The notes below the pieces were generated by a model. It searched no databases. It saw nothing but the letters and a program-made list of their open reading frames with translations, and was not told the origin of the DNA. From assembly GCA_036504975.1 (NCBI GenBank), contig DASXUF010000105.1:1-64000 (forward strand): a stretch of DNA of 64,000 nt. Direction: 5' to 3'. Each line of letters begins with the position of its first letter. The stretch's first letter is position 1. This stretch comes from Candidatus Binatia bacterium. Lineage in GTDB: Bacteria > Desulfobacterota > Binatia > UBA9968. Made by a program: the position numbers and the translations under genes. Shown in pieces: positions 50,141 through 59,902 of this stretch.

Positions 50141-51609
50141 CACGCCCAGACACTCACCGAGCCGCCGGAGGCTGACGTGGGTTTCGAAAGTTCCTTCGCC
50201 TCGCCGTCGCTGGCTTGAGAAATAGCGGACAGCGTCGCCAGATCGGCGCTCTCTCGTGATTGTTGACGAGAATCTTGCGCGAGACCGGCGCCGAGCCCCG
50301 CCCAGCCGTCGAGATCCACTTGTACGTTGACGAGATCGAGCTTGTGCGCTTGCAAGGCCTGGCGCAGCTCCGGAAGGTGCGTCTGAATCAGATTGCCCGC
50401 GTCGGCGACTTCCGCCGTGACGCGCGCTTGCAGCCGGTCGCCGTCGAGCGAGAGCTCGATCCGTAAGTTGCCCAGCTCGGGAGGTTCCAGATGCATGGTG
50501 ACTTCGTGCCGATTTTGGCGAATATGGGTCGAGATCTCCGCCGCCAGTCGCTCGATCGTGGAGGACCAGACATGCGCCGCCTGCGGCGCCGCCGTCCGCT
50601 CGCTTTCGAGGCCGCGGAAGAACGTCCCTTGCGCAATTGATTGCGCGTTCGGCTCAACGTCGGAGGAATCACCTTTTCGGGCAATCAAAAAATCGCTTTT
50701 CTCGCTTGGCGAAGAAGAACCTTCGACGCGCGCCGCGAGATGGTCCTTAGTGGATGATCCAGGCAAAACGAAGTTTTCGGAATCGCGAGGCAGATTAATT
50801 TGAGGCCGGCTTGAAGCCGATGAAGGAGCTTCCCGGTCTCGGCCTTCGGACTCGGTTGGTTTATCTTGGCCGCTATTTTGTTTCGCTAGATTGTACGCGC
50901 GCGATGGCGCCGTCCCGGCACCGGCGTCCGGCTTCGGTACGCTCGAAATCTGCTCGCTTCTCTCGGTCTGTGCCGGTTCCGGAATAAAAGCAAAATTTGC
51001 CGCGTTGTCTTTTCGCGCGTCATTCTCGAGCGAAAGACCCGCGCCGGCTCGCTCCGTCGGCGGAAAAGATAAAATATTCTCTCCCGCCTTCTGCGGTGCC
51101 GCTGTCTCTGCTCCTTCGGCAGGCATCGCTGAAAGGCCGACCTCTGCACAAAAGCTCGGATCATCGCCGTACGACTTCTCCACATCGAACTCCCCGAGAG
51201 CTTTCCGAGGCTCTTCCGGCAGCCGCCCCTCGAAGGGAAGCGCTTGCGCGGCTGCGTGCTCGTTGGAATAAACCGGAGAAAGATCCAGCGCCTCGGAGAA
51301 TTCACCGATGAATCCTTGTCTGCCGTTTACAACTTGCTGCGGCGGATCGTATAACGAGATGACCGCGGGAGTGAGAACTAACCGGAGAGAAAGTTTTTCC
51401 GGATCTAAATCGGCGCCCTCGGCACTTTCGGCGTCGGCCGTATTTGATCCGTCGCCAATGCCCGGCTCCGATTGAGGCCCGGAAGAAAACATGAACAATA
51501 ACGAGCCGAAGTCCATGGCCGGAGCTTCGGATGGATTAGAATTTTCCGCGTGAGGAGATTCCAAACCGGCGTCGCTCGGTTGAGCCGGCAAGATTGCAGA
51601 CGCGTTCAT
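50140..51609 (-). CDS. fliK: hook-length control protein FliK
   Basis: About 489 residues if it starts at the ATG at 51609 (MNASAILPAQPSDAG). A TTG at 51720 in frame is an alternative; neither has a clear ribosome site. The N-terminal two thirds are Pro/Ser/Glu/Ala-rich and disordered, as expected for the molecular ruler. The C-terminal domain (VTMHLEPPELGNLRIELSLDGDRLQARVTAE, then LPELRQALQAHKLDLVNVQVDL) is the FliK/Flg_hook signature that switches FlhB specificity. Confidence 0.88.
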   Translation of the reverse strand: MNASAILPAQPSDAGLESPHAENSNPSEAPAMDFGSLLFMFSSGPQSEPGIGDGSNTADAESAEGADLDPEKLSLRLVLTPAVISLYDPPQQVVNGRQGFIGEFSEALDLSPVYSNEHAAAQALPFEGRLPEEPRKALGEFDVEKSYGDDPSFCAEVGLSAMPAEGAETAAPQKAGENILSFPPTERAGAGLSLENDARKDNAANFAFIPEPAQTERSEQISSVPKPDAGAGTAPSRAYNLAKQNSGQDKPTESEGRDREAPSSASSRPQINLPRDSENFVLPGSSTKDHLAARVEGSSSPSEKSDFLIARKGDSSDVEPNAQSIAQGTFFRGLESERTAAPQAAHVWSSTIERLAAEISTHIRQNRHEVTMHLEPPELGNLRIELSLDGDRLQARVTAEVADAGNLIQTHLPELRQALQAHKLDLVNVQVDLDGWAGLGAGLAQDSRQQSRESADLATLSAISQASDGEAKELSKPTSASGGSVSVWA

Positions 51610-51746
51610 GGCGGAGAGGAGGGAGAGCAAAGCAAATGCCAAGGGGTACGCCACCGATATCGGCGCCGCCGGCCAAAACTTGACGGTGTTTTTGCTCGGC
51701 TTTTCTTTCGACGAGACCAATCATGCGAGCGCCGGTGCTGGGAAAA

Positions 51747-52220
51747 TTATGACTCTCCGTGGGGAAAATTCTTCCGCTTCCCGCCGGCGAGAGCTTGCCG
51801 CTGTCCGACCTCGTCGGTGAGCTTCTGCTCTTCGCGCGCTTCTTCCACGCGGTGTCTTTCCCATCGCCTCTGGCGCAGTTGCTCGAGACTTTTCACGTCC
51901 CGGTTGGCTTCGAGCAGCTCGTCCCGTTTCTCGGCGGCCCGCTTCTCGACGATCGCCAAAACGCTCCGGCGCTCGCGAATTCGATCCGTCACTCGCTGAG
52001 CGAAATCCGCGGCGAGCCTCATCTCCGCGACCGAGACGAATTTCCCCCGTTGTTCGTCCATTTCTTTTCTCTGGCGGGTGAGACTGTGCTCGAGGCGGTC
52101 GATCTCGGAGATGAGATTCTCCTTCGCTTGCTCCAGCGCGCGCAGCTCCAGGCGCTTGTCCTCGCGTTTTCGCTCGCGGTAGCGGAGAACGGAATTTAAA
52201 CGGAAGCGAAAGAGAGCCAT
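51747..52220 (-). CDS. fliJ: flagellar export chaperone/general chaperone escort FliJ
   Basis: 157 residues, all helical and strongly charged: FRFRLNSVLRYRERKREDKR, LEQAKENLISEIDRLEHSL, then KREELLE-like KRDELLEANRDVKSLEQLRQRRWERHRVEE. This is the antiparallel coiled coil of FliJ, which inserts into the FliI hexamer. Low sequence identity is normal for the family; position after fliI confirms it. Confidence 0.88.
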   Translation of the reverse strand: MALFRFRLNSVLRYRERKREDKRLELRALEQAKENLISEIDRLEHSLTRQRKEMDEQRGKFVSVAEMRLAADFAQRVTDRIRERRSVLAIVEKRAAEKRDELLEANRDVKSLEQLRQRRWERHRVEEAREEQKLTDEVGQRQALAGGKRKNFPHGES

Positions 52221-52223
52221 GAG

Positions 52224-52261
52224 CTTAATTTTGAATTTTGAATTGTGAACTTTGAGTTATC
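52224..52261. repeat. TGAATTT heptads upstream of fliJ
   Basis: TTAATTT, TGAATTT, TGAATTG, TGAACTT, TGAGTTA in tandem directly before the fliJ ribosome region. Confidence 0.7.
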
Positions 52262-52302
52262 GAAAGAAAGAAAAAACTAGCAGCAAGCGTTACATCCAGC
52301 CC

Positions 52303-52486
52303 GTAGCCCGAGGGGTGAGCCTTGAAGGGCGAGCGCACAGGGACGTACAGCCGCAATGCCGCGTTGGGTGCTTGTCCACCATGTTTGCAGTCTTCCGGAA
52401 ATGTGCGCTCCATATCTGTCATTTGCAGACCTCCATGAGGCACCGCCCTATTGCGCTCGACCGGAAAGACTCGCGCCTCGGGCTAC
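52303..52486. repeat. MITE-like element with 11-base inverted ends between fliI and fliJ
   Basis: GTAGCCCGAGG (52303-52313) and CCTCGGGCTAC (52476-52486) are perfect inverted ends bounding 184 bases. An inner inverted pair GAGCGCAC/GTGCGCTC is nested inside. A 72-codon frame through it (52225-52443) looks spurious. The element splits two genes that are normally tightly coupled and could be a small mobile element or a structured RNA. Confidence 0.55.
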
Positions 52487-52498
52487 GCGGAGTGGTAC

Positions 52499-53824
52499 TT
52501 ATCCGGCGAGGACTTCCGTGAGCCCGCTCGCGCTCGCCTCGAAGTTGATATCTTCGACCCGGTCCTGGCAGAGATAGCGGCGGATGCGGGGCATGAGCTG
52601 GATGGCGCGGTCCACGTCGGGATTTTTTCCCTTCACGTACGCGCCGATCTGGATCAAATCCTCTGCGTCTCGATAGGCCGCGAGCAAGCGCGTGATCTCC
52701 GCGACTAAATTTCTATGCTCCGCTGAGGTCACTTGCGGCCGCACCCGGCTGACCGAGGCAAGAACGTCGATGGCGGGGAAATGACTCTGCTCCGCCAGGC
52801 GGCGCGAGAGCTGGATGTGGCCGTCGGTCAGCGAGCGCACCGCGTCGGTCACCGGCTCGTGCGGATCGTCGCCTTCCATAAGAACCGTATACATAGCGGT
52901 GATGCTGCCCCTTCCTTTCCATGTGCCCGCGCGCTCGATCAAGCGCGGCAACAGCGCAAAAACCGACGGCGTGTAACCTTTGGTCGAAGGCGGCTCGCCG
53001 ACGGCGAGACCGGCCTCGCGCTGAGCCATGGCGAAGCGGCTGAGCGAATCCACCAGCAACAGCACGTCCTGGCCGTGGTCGCAAAAATATTCTGCAATGG
53101 CTGTTGCCAAAAAAGCGCCGCGCACGCGCACCAGAGCCGGGTCGGCCGAGGTCGCAGCGACCACGACCGTCCGTTCCCGGTCCTCGGCGGGAAGTCCGCG
53201 CTCGACGAAGTCTTCGACTTCGCGCCCGCGCTCGCCGAGGAGCGCGATCACCTTCACATCGACACGCGTGTTGCGCGCGATCATCGCAAGCAGCGTGCTT
53301 TTGCCGACGCCGGCGCCGGCCATGATCGCCACCCGCTGTCCCTTGCCGCACGTCACCATGCCGTTGATCGCGCGAATGCCGACGTCGAGCGGTTCGGTGA
53401 TGCCTTGCCGGTCCATGGGATTGGTGCCGGAAATATAGAGAGGATAAGAGTGCGCGCCGGCCGCCGGACCTTTCCCGTCGATCGGAAGGCCCAAGCCGTC
53501 GATCACGCGTCCGAGCAGTCCTTCGCCCACGGGATAGTGCGCCTCCTTCGCCAGAGCGATGACCCGGCTTCCGGGTCCCACGCCGCGCAACTCGCCGAGC
53601 GGCATCAAGAGAGTTTGTTCGCCGCGAAAACCGACGACTTCCGCCAACGCCGGGTTGCCGCCCTGGAGCGGATGAACTTTGCACACCGCGCCCACCGGCA
53701 GCCACGGACCGCGGCTCGTTATCAAAAGTCCGACCACGTCGGTGACCGTCCCGGAGACGCGATACGGCGCGATGGTTGGAAGCCGGCTATGGTAGGGCTC
53801 GAGCAAACTTTCGCTCATAGTCAT
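52499..53824 (-). CDS. fliI: flagellar export ATPase FliI
   Basis: 441 residues. Walker A GAGVGKST near 166-173 and Walker B VLLLVDSLSRFAMAQREAGLAVGEPP. The ATPase family ending VDEALALMPRI-like (VDRAIQLMPRIRRYL) is present. It forms a hexamer at the export gate entrance and unloads substrates from chaperones. The ATG at 53824 overlaps the fliH stop (ATGA). The gap before fliJ is large (278 bases) because of the inserted element. Confidence 0.96.
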   Translation of the reverse strand: MTMSESLLEPYHSRLPTIAPYRVSGTVTDVVGLLITSRGPWLPVGAVCKVHPLQGGNPALAEVVGFRGEQTLLMPLGELRGVGPGSRVIALAKEAHYPVGEGLLGRVIDGLGLPIDGKGPAAGAHSYPLYISGTNPMDRQGITEPLDVGIRAINGMVTCGKGQRVAIMAGAGVGKSTLLAMIARNTRVDVKVIALLGERGREVEDFVERGLPAEDRERTVVVAATSADPALVRVRGAFLATAIAEYFCDHGQDVLLLVDSLSRFAMAQREAGLAVGEPPSTKGYTPSVFALLPRLIERAGTWKGRGSITAMYTVLMEGDDPHEPVTDAVRSLTDGHIQLSRRLAEQSHFPAIDVLASVSRVRPQVTSAEHRNLVAEITRLLAAYRDAEDLIQIGAYVKGKNPDVDRAIQLMPRIRRYLCQDRVEDINFEASASGLTEVLAG

Positions 53825-54531
53825 TCATCGAGCAGTTGTCTCTTGATCTCTTGGAATTGAGTCGGGATGGATGCATCGACGGAGCCGATCTCCGTTTCGA
53901 TCCGGCATCCGCCGCGGCCGATCTCGTCGGAGGCCAGCACTTCGACTTTTCTGCCGCCTTCTTCGCCGGCGCGCACCAGATCGGACCGCATTTCCACGAG
54001 CACGTTGTAATCCGCCGGATGGAGCCGCACGCGGACCAACCGGGCGTCGGGAACTTCTTTTCTCGCGCGCTCCAAGACCGACGCGATGATTTCGGGATCT
54101 TCGGCGACCGCCTTGCCGACGATCTTTTCGGCGATCGCGAGCGCCAGCCGAACCATCTGCGGCGTAAAACGCGTGACCATTTGCTCCTCGAAGACGATGA
54201 GAGATTGGCCGGCCTGGGCGAAACCGATGAGCGCGGGAAGAATCTCGTTCCGGGCTTCCTCCCGGCCGAGGCTCTTACCCTCTTCGTAAGCTTCCTTACG
54301 CAGACTCTCCACCCCGCTGCGGGCCGCCGCGAGGATCTCCTCGGCTTTTTGCTGCGCGACGGTCAAGCACACGAGCGGGCCGAGCGCGTCCAAGTCGAGC
54401 GCTTCGACTTCAACGGTTTCCACCTCCGGCGCCGCGGCGACGGGCTCGTCGCTCGGCCGGCCGAGGTCCAGCTCGCGGTACGGTTGTATATCGTTCGGAT
54501 CGAGGGAATTTTTCAGGACCAGCTTATACAA
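53821..54531 (-). CDS. fliH: flagellar export stator/ATPase regulator FliH
   Basis: 236 residues from a TTG at 54531 that overlaps the fliG 3' end. AGAGGA lies 5 bases upstream and the text LYKLVLKNSLDPNDI reads as a natural N-terminus; an ATG at 54597 lies deep in fliG and is less likely. The central helix (AEEILAAARSGVESLRKEAYEEGKSLGREEARNE) and C-terminal domain (LALAIAEKIVGKAVAEDPEIIASVLERA) match FliH. It links FliI to FliN in the C-ring. Confidence 0.9.
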   Translation of the reverse strand: MYKLVLKNSLDPNDIQPYRELDLGRPSDEPVAAAPEVETVEVEALDLDALGPLVCLTVAQQKAEEILAAARSGVESLRKEAYEEGKSLGREEARNEILPALIGFAQAGQSLIVFEEQMVTRFTPQMVRLALAIAEKIVGKAVAEDPEIIASVLERARKEVPDARLVRVRLHPADYNVLVEMRSDLVRAGEEGGRKVEVLASDEIGRGGCRIETEIGSVDASIPTQFQEIKRQLLDE

Positions 54532-55555
54532 GGATGTCCTCTTTGCTCTTGCCCGAGGTGAGGTAAACTTTTCCTTCGGCCTCGAGCTTGCGTGCATAGT
54601 CCAGAATCTCCCGCTGCACCGTCTCGACGTCGCGCAGACGCACCGGCCCCATCGACTCCAGCTCTTCCTTCAAGAGCGTTCCCGCGCGCTCGGACATATT
54701 GGCGAAGATTTTTTTCCTGAGCGATGGGCTCACGGTGCGCATCGCCATCACCCACTTCTCGCGCTCGACCTCGCGGATCAGGACCTGCATGCTGAGATCG
54801 TCGATCCGCGCCAGGTCTTCGAAGGTGAACATGAGCCGGCGCACGCTTTCGGCCAGCTCCGGCTCGACCTTCGCCAGCCCGACCAGCACGCGCTCTTCGG
54901 TCGTTTTATCGACGTAGTTGAGGATCTCCGCCACCGGACGCGCGCCGCCCACCTGCTTGCCGTGCACCTGGCGGATCTCGTTGCGCAAAACGGCGCTCAC
55001 TTCTTCGATCACGCCCGGGGGCGTGCTGCCGAGCCGCGTGATGCGATAGGCGACGTCGTTCTGTTTGTCCTCGGGCAGCAGCGAGAAAACCTCTCCGGCG
55101 TGGGCGGGGTAAAGATGAGCCACGATGAACGCGATCGTCTGCGGGTGCTCTTCCTGAAGAAAATGGGCCAGCGTGTTGCTGTCCATGTCGTAGAGCGCCT
55201 CGACGCCGCTGATGTCGTCGTTCTCCTGAAAGATGCGTCCGATGATGCTGTTCGCCTTTTCCGGCCCCATCGCCTTGGTGAGAACCCTCAGCAGATATTC
55301 CGTCGTCCCCTCGGGCAGGATGTTGGCCTTGTTCAACTGGCGGCAAGTGTCTTCGAAAACCTGATCGATGTGCTCCGTCTCGATCTGCGCCATGCGGTGG
55401 ATGCCCTGGCGCAGCATGACGAGCTCCTTTTCCTCGAGATCTCCGGCGAGCGCCGTCGCCGCTTTCTCGCCCACGAGCGCAAGCAGCACCGCGGCTTTTT
55501 CCGGGCCGGTCAGCGGACGTCCGGCGGTCGGGTCCTTGCGGCTTTCGTTCGGCAT
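54524..55555 (-). CDS. fliG: flagellar motor switch protein FliG
   Basis: 343 residues from the ATG at 55555, which overlaps the fliF stop. LTGPEKAAVLLALVGEKAAT at the N-terminus (FliF-binding), EEHPQTIAFIVAHLYPAHAGEV in the middle (with the EHPQ motif) and a C-terminal torque helix region (LSMQVLIREVEREKWVMAMRTVSPSLRKKIFANMSERA). It transmits torque from MotA to the rotor. Confidence 0.96.
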   Translation of the reverse strand: MPNESRKDPTAGRPLTGPEKAAVLLALVGEKAATALAGDLEEKELVMLRQGIHRMAQIETEHIDQVFEDTCRQLNKANILPEGTTEYLLRVLTKAMGPEKANSIIGRIFQENDDISGVEALYDMDSNTLAHFLQEEHPQTIAFIVAHLYPAHAGEVFSLLPEDKQNDVAYRITRLGSTPPGVIEEVSAVLRNEIRQVHGKQVGGARPVAEILNYVDKTTEERVLVGLAKVEPELAESVRRLMFTFEDLARIDDLSMQVLIREVEREKWVMAMRTVSPSLRKKIFANMSERAGTLLKEELESMGPVRLRDVETVQREILDYARKLEAEGKVYLTSGKSKEDILV

Positions 55556-57225
55556 CAATGCAATGCCTCCGCGCGCGGCATCTCGACGCGCTTGCCGTTG
55601 GGCGGCCTCACCGCCCCTTTTTGCCCGCTCTCTTCATGGAGCCATGTCCGTATGATCCGCACCATGGCTTCGTGATAATCGCGAGTGATCTGGATGAGCT
55701 GCTCGCGGCGGGGATCCTGAGTGACCACGACTTTGTCGATGACGCCTTCGACGGCTTCCTTCACCATGAGCGGGGCCTGCGGCTGCGCGACGGCTTCTCG
55801 ATGCGGCTTGCGCCTGCCGCCGCGGCGCAGGAGAGCGAACAGCAAAAGTCCCAACAACACGGCGCCCGCGGCGGCGCCGATTCCGAGCGGCGGGCTCGTC
55901 GTCCACGGCGGCAAGCTCTTGATTGGCAGACTGGAAATAGCCGGCGCGGGCTCGGCTTTGAACGGAATGTTGGCCACTTCGACCTGATCGCCCCGCTCCG
56001 CGTCGAATCCCATCGCCCGCATGACGATGCCTTTGATCTGCTCCAGCTCTTCCGGCGGGCGCGGCGCGTAATTGCCGCCGTCGTATTTTCCGTCCACCAG
56101 AACGGCGACGGAGGTCCGCATAATTTGCCCGCGCGGCTCGTTGATCCGGCTGGTGGTCTTGCCGACTTCGTAGCTCACCATCTGGCCGCTTCGCTTGGGC
56201 GCGCTTTCCTTTTGCGCGGCTTCTTTCTGCGCGCCGTCTTTCTGATTCAGCGCTTCGCCTCCGGGTATGTTGGACTGTACTCCGGGCACGCCCGCGGTTT
56301 TGGATTTTCCCGGCGCATCCTCGAGGAATTGCTGCGCGCGCACGACCTGGTTGTTGGGATCGAACTGCTCGCGGAGCATCTGCGTTTCTTGAAAGCTCAT
56401 CTGCGCGTTGACGCGCACGACGGTTCTGCCGGAGCCCACGACCGGGTCGAGCATCGTCTCGATTCGCCGCTCCAGTTCCTGCTCGAAGCGCACTTTCAAC
56501 TGATGGAGAGATTCGCCCTCGCTCGCCGCCCCGGCGCCCGCCGCCGGCAAACCGAGCAAGCGCCGCCCGGAGGTGTCGATCACATTGACGCGGTCGGGCG
56601 TCAGCTTGGGCACCGACGTCGATATCAGGTGGATGATGCCGTCGACCTGCTCCGTGGTGAGGTGATAGCCGGGTCTCAGCTCGACGACGGCGGAGGCCGA
56701 CGGTTTTTCTTCTTCCGCGAGAAAATTCGAGCGCGACGGCAGCGCCAGGTGCACCCGGCTCGACTGGACCGCGCCGAGACTGTTGATCGTGCGCGCCAGC
56801 TCGCCTTGCAGCGCCCTCAGATAATTGACCTGCTGGGTAAACTCGCTCATGCCGAAGGAGGTTTTCTCGAAAATCTCGAAGCCGACTCCGCCGCCCGAGG
56901 GAATGCCCTTGCCGGCGAGCTTCAGCCGCGCCTCATAGACGATCTGGCGCGGCACGGCGATCACCGAGCCGTCGCCGCGGAGCTGAAAGGGAATTTTATC
57001 GGCCTCGAGCTCGCGGATGACGGCGGCGCCGTCCTGCGGCGAAAGATTGGTGAAAAGCGGGCTGTAATAACCCTGTTTAAAAAGGTAGTTTCCCGCGGCC
57101 GCCAGGACCAGGAAAACCGGCACGGCGAGAACGATCAGGCGCTTTTGTTTCGGCGAGAGCGAAGATAAAAAATGCCCCAACCATTGTCGGGCGTTGTTGA
57201 AAATTTGCAGGATCTGTTGGGGCAT
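55555..57225 (-). CDS. fliF: flagellar MS-ring protein FliF
   Basis: 556 residues. Two membrane helices (LIVLAVPVFLVLAAAGNYLF near 30-49 and IGAAAGAVLLGLLLFALL near 450-467) flank the periplasmic ring-building domains (LFTNLSPQDGAAVIRELEADKIPFQL; GIPSGGGVGFEIFEKTSFGMSEF). The cytoplasmic tail binds FliG. It is the first structure assembled. Confidence 0.96.
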   Translation of the reverse strand: MPQQILQIFNNARQWLGHFLSSLSPKQKRLIVLAVPVFLVLAAAGNYLFKQGYYSPLFTNLSPQDGAAVIRELEADKIPFQLRGDGSVIAVPRQIVYEARLKLAGKGIPSGGGVGFEIFEKTSFGMSEFTQQVNYLRALQGELARTINSLGAVQSSRVHLALPSRSNFLAEEEKPSASAVVELRPGYHLTTEQVDGIIHLISTSVPKLTPDRVNVIDTSGRRLLGLPAAGAGAASEGESLHQLKVRFEQELERRIETMLDPVVGSGRTVVRVNAQMSFQETQMLREQFDPNNQVVRAQQFLEDAPGKSKTAGVPGVQSNIPGGEALNQKDGAQKEAAQKESAPKRSGQMVSYEVGKTTSRINEPRGQIMRTSVAVLVDGKYDGGNYAPRPPEELEQIKGIVMRAMGFDAERGDQVEVANIPFKAEPAPAISSLPIKSLPPWTTSPPLGIGAAAGAVLLGLLLFALLRRGGRRKPHREAVAQPQAPLMVKEAVEGVIDKVVVTQDPRREQLIQITRDYHEAMVRIIRTWLHEESGQKGAVRPPNGKRVEMPRAEALH

Positions 57226-57305
57226 AAATATCTATGGCTACGAGAACCGGGCTGAATCCTCATCTTGGCTGAAAGCTGACCGTTTATCGCTGATCGCTAT
57301 TCACG

Positions 57306-57605
57306 TCATACCTGCATGCGGATGATTTCCTGGTAGGCTTCCAGGACTTTGTTGCGCACCTGCATCATGAAGCGAAACGAGACATCCGCTTTCTCCAGAG
57401 CGACCATGGTGTCTTGCAGGTCGCCCTTGCCTTCGGCGACGAGCTGCTGAATCGCCTGGTCCGCCTTCTGCTGGAGCTGGTTGGCTTCTCCCACGGCCTC
57501 CTTGAGATACGTGCCGAACTCCGCCTTCGTCGGATTGGAAGCCGCCTTGGGAAGCTGTCCGACCTCGGGCAACAGGGCCTTCGTGCCTAATTCTTTGATC
57601 GTCAT
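57306..57605 (-). CDS. fliE: MS-ring/rod junction protein FliE
   Basis: 99 residues. FGTYLKEAVGEANQLQQKADQAIQQLVAEGKGDLQDTMVALEKADVSFRFMMQVRNKVLEAYQEIIRMQV: the A-D-x-SF-x-FM-x-VRNK-V-x-AYQEI-M ending is the FliE signature. It connects FliF to the proximal rod and is the first type III substrate. It lies 24 bases after flgC. Confidence 0.95.
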   Translation of the reverse strand: MTIKELGTKALLPEVGQLPKAASNPTKAEFGTYLKEAVGEANQLQQKADQAIQQLVAEGKGDLQDTMVALEKADVSFRFMMQVRNKVLEAYQEIIRMQV

Positions 57606-57629
57606 AGTCCGTTCTCCCGAAAAACAATT

Positions 57630-58088
57630 TTACGGCTGGCGGCCGAAGTCCAAGAGCCGCCGCACCAGTCCCTTGGTCGCGTTGAAGACCGCAAGATTCG
57701 CCTCGTACGAGCGCACCGCCGACATGAGATCGGCCATCTCCTCCATGACGTTGATATCCGGATAGAAAACGTATCCTTGAGCGTCGGCGTCGGGATGCTC
57801 GGGATCATAGACCCGTCTCGGCGCCTTGCTGCTTTCACGCACGCCCGCGACTTCCACGGTTAAAATTCCGCTCGGCCGCTGCTGGGAAAACCCAACCGTC
57901 ATGAGCGAAGAGAAATTCTCCTCCTCGACCGGCGCGGCCTGAAAGATGATGTCTCTCCTTCGATACGGGCCGCCCTCGGGCGTGCGCGTGGTCTCGGAGT
58001 TCACGAGATTCCCCGAGACGACGCTCATGCGGTCGCGCTGCGCGTTCATGCCCGCGCTGCTCACGGTCAAAATTCTGTAGAGATCCAT
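57630..58088 (-). CDS. flgC: proximal rod protein FlgC
   Basis: 152 residues, expected length. ILTVSSAGMNAQRDRMSVVS then LVNSETTRTPEGGPYRRRDIIF (the T-P-E-G-G-PYRR motif of FlgC), and near the C-terminus VNVMEEMADLMSAVRSYEANLAVFNATK-like text (INVMEEMADLMSAVRSYEAN). GGAGATAGG lies before the ATG. It starts 6 bases after flgB. Confidence 0.96.
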   Translation of the reverse strand: MDLYRILTVSSAGMNAQRDRMSVVSGNLVNSETTRTPEGGPYRRRDIIFQAAPVEEENFSSLMTVGFSQQRPSGILTVEVAGVRESSKAPRRVYDPEHPDADAQGYVFYPDINVMEEMADLMSAVRSYEANLAVFNATKGLVRRLLDFGRQP

Positions 58089-58094
58089 ATCGAC

Positions 58095-58526
58095 CTATCT
58101 CCTTCCTTCGCTGATCGCGTAGCGCAGGGCCGCGAGCTTCCGCCCCAGCAAAACGAGACTGGTCTCGTACGAAAGCGAGTTCTCGACCAGGTTCGCGATC
58201 TGCCGGTCGAGATCGACGGAGTTGCCGTCCAATTTGGCTTCGGCTTCCTGCACGACGAGCGCCGGTTCGATCGCGCCGCCCTGCGGAAAACCAATCGAGG
58301 GCGCGCTGATCAGTTGAATGCCCGGCGTCTTCGGAAACTGAACCGGCGCGTTTTCCGGCGCGACCAGCGCGCGCAGCGCCGCGGCAAAGTCGATGTCCTT
58401 GGCGCGGTATCCGGGCGTGTCGGCATTGGCGATATTTCCCGCCAAAAGCTCATGCCGCATCGAGCGCAGCCGCATCGAAAGCTGAAGCAGGTCGTGCGTC
58501 GCATTGAACAGTGTAAAGCCCGCCAT
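58095..58526 (-). CDS. flgB: proximal rod protein FlgB
   Basis: 143 residues from the ATG at 58526 with GGAGG 5 bases upstream; an ATG at 58544 lacks a ribosome site. LLQLSMRLRSMRHELLAGNIANADTPGYRAKDIDF is the FlgB signature, and QIANLVENSLSYETSLVLLGRKLAALRYAI the matching C-terminus. Its start overlaps the flrC stop by one base (TAATG), so structural genes follow directly from the regulators. Confidence 0.96.
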   Translation of the reverse strand: MAGFTLFNATHDLLQLSMRLRSMRHELLAGNIANADTPGYRAKDIDFAAALRALVAPENAPVQFPKTPGIQLISAPSIGFPQGGAIEPALVVQEAEAKLDGNSVDLDRQIANLVENSLSYETSLVLLGRKLAALRYAISEGRR

Positions 58527-59902
58527 TATGCCTCCATCTGACATTGCCTAAGCCGGTACTGCTTAAGCTTGTTGCGCAAGGTCCTGACGCTGATGCCGAG
58601 GAGCTTCGCCGCCTCGGTGCGGTTGTTGCGGACCTCCGCTAGAGTCTTCCAGATCAACTTCTCTTCCATCTCCCTGACCGAGATGCCGGGCGCGATCTTG
58701 TCCACGCCGTTATTGGCCGAAGGCGTTTCGGGCGCCGCCGCAATCGCGTTCCAGACTCTCGACTGCGCGCCCACGACCGCCGCCATGTCGTCGTCCAGGA
58801 GCAGATGCTCCCGCTCGATGAGCCCTCCCGCGGCGATGATCGCCGCCCGTTCGAGCACGTTGAAAAGCTCGCGAATATTGCCCGGCCACGCTCGCGCCAT
58901 GAGCTCGGCCAGCGCCCCGGGCGAGAGCGAAGTTTTTTTGTAGCCCCGGCCGGAAAAAAAGTCGCGCGCCAGCGGCTCGATGTCCTGCATTCTCTCGCGC
59001 AGAGCGGGAAGCCGGAGCGGAATCACGTTGAGGCGGTAAAAAAGATCTTCGCGGAAAGTCCCCGCGCGCACCATCTCGCGGAGATCGCGGTTGGTCGTGG
59101 CGATGACGCGCGCGTCGATCGCGAGCGGCCGTTTTCCGCCCAACCGGTCCACTTCGCGCTCTTGCAGCACGCGCAAAAGCTTGGCTTGCAGCGCCAGCGG
59201 CATCTCGCTCACTTCGTCGAGCAGCAGGGTTCCCTTGTGCGCCAGCTCGAACTTTCCCGGCTTGGCGGCGACGGCGCCGGTGAACGCGCCTTTTTCATGG
59301 CCGAACAATTCGGATTCCAAAAGACCTTCGGGGAGCGCGGCGCAGTTGACGGCGACGAAAGGCCCGCTGTCGCGCCGGCTGCGCACGTGGATGAAGCGCG
59401 CGAGCAATTCCTTGCCCGTGCCGCTCTCGCCGGTGATCAGGACCGCGGCGTGCGACTTCGCCACCTGCGCGGCGAATTTGAGCAGCGCGTGCATTTGCGG
59501 GTGCGTCGTCACGATATCGTCGGTCGCGAGCTCGCCGCGCGCGCCGTCGGCGCCGTCGGTGAGCGCGTTCTCGACGAGCGAGATCAGCTCGCGGTAGGAA
59601 AACGGCTTGACGAGAAAATCGTAAGCGCCGACCTTCATCGCCTCGACGGCTTCCGGCACCGTGGCGTAGCCGCTCACCATGATGAACGGGATGCCTTGAA
59701 AGCGCTTCAGAAGCTCCATCCCGCCCACGGCCGGCATGCGCACGTCGCTCACGACGAGGTCCACGCCGCCCTGGTCGATCGCGTGCCCGGCCTCTTCGCC
59801 GTCGGCGCAGGCCGTCACGCCGTAGCCGGCGGTCTTGAGCGCTTCGTCGAGCGCCGCGCGCATCGTCGGGTCGTCATCAGCTATCAGAATCTGTTTCTGC
59901 AT
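58526..59902 (-). CDS. flrC: NtrC-family response regulator FlrC/FleR-like
   Basis: 458 residues from the ATG at 59902. Receiver 1-120 with phospho-site near D53 ([13 protein letters not shown]), AAA+ domain with Walker A GESGTGKE, the sigma-54 contact motif GAFTGA and Walker [11 protein letters not shown], then a Fis-type helix-turn-helix ([27 protein letters not shown]). It should activate the sigma-54 dependent middle flagellar genes such as fliL. It overlaps the 3' end of the sensor kinase gene by 26 bases. Confidence 0.94.
   Translation of the reverse strand: MQKQILIADDDPTMRAALDEALKTAGYGVTACADGEEAGHAIDQGGVDLVVSDVRMPAVGGMELLKRFQGIPFIMVSGYATVPEAVEAMKVGAYDFLVKPFSYRELISLVENALTDGADGARGELATDDIVTTHPQMHALLKFAAQVAKSHAAVLITGESGTGKELLARFIHVRSRRDSGPFVAVNCAALPEGLLESELFGHEKGAFTGAVAAKPGKFELAHKGTLLLDEVSEMPLALQAKLLRVLQEREVDRLGGKRPLAIDARVIATTNRDLREMVRAGTFREDLFYRLNVIPLRLPALRERMQDIEPLARDFFSGRGYKKTSLSPGALAELMARAWPGNIRELFNVLERAAIIAAGGLIEREHLLLDDDMAAVVGAQSRVWNAIAAAPETPSANNGVDKIAPGISVREMEEKLIWKTLAEVRNNRTEAAKLLGISVRTLRNKLKQYRLRQCQMEA

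Noticed and set aside
52225..52443. 72-codon minus-strand frame between fliI and fliJ
   Set aside because: It runs through the inverted-end element and heptad DNA, has no ribosome site and no recognisable sequence.
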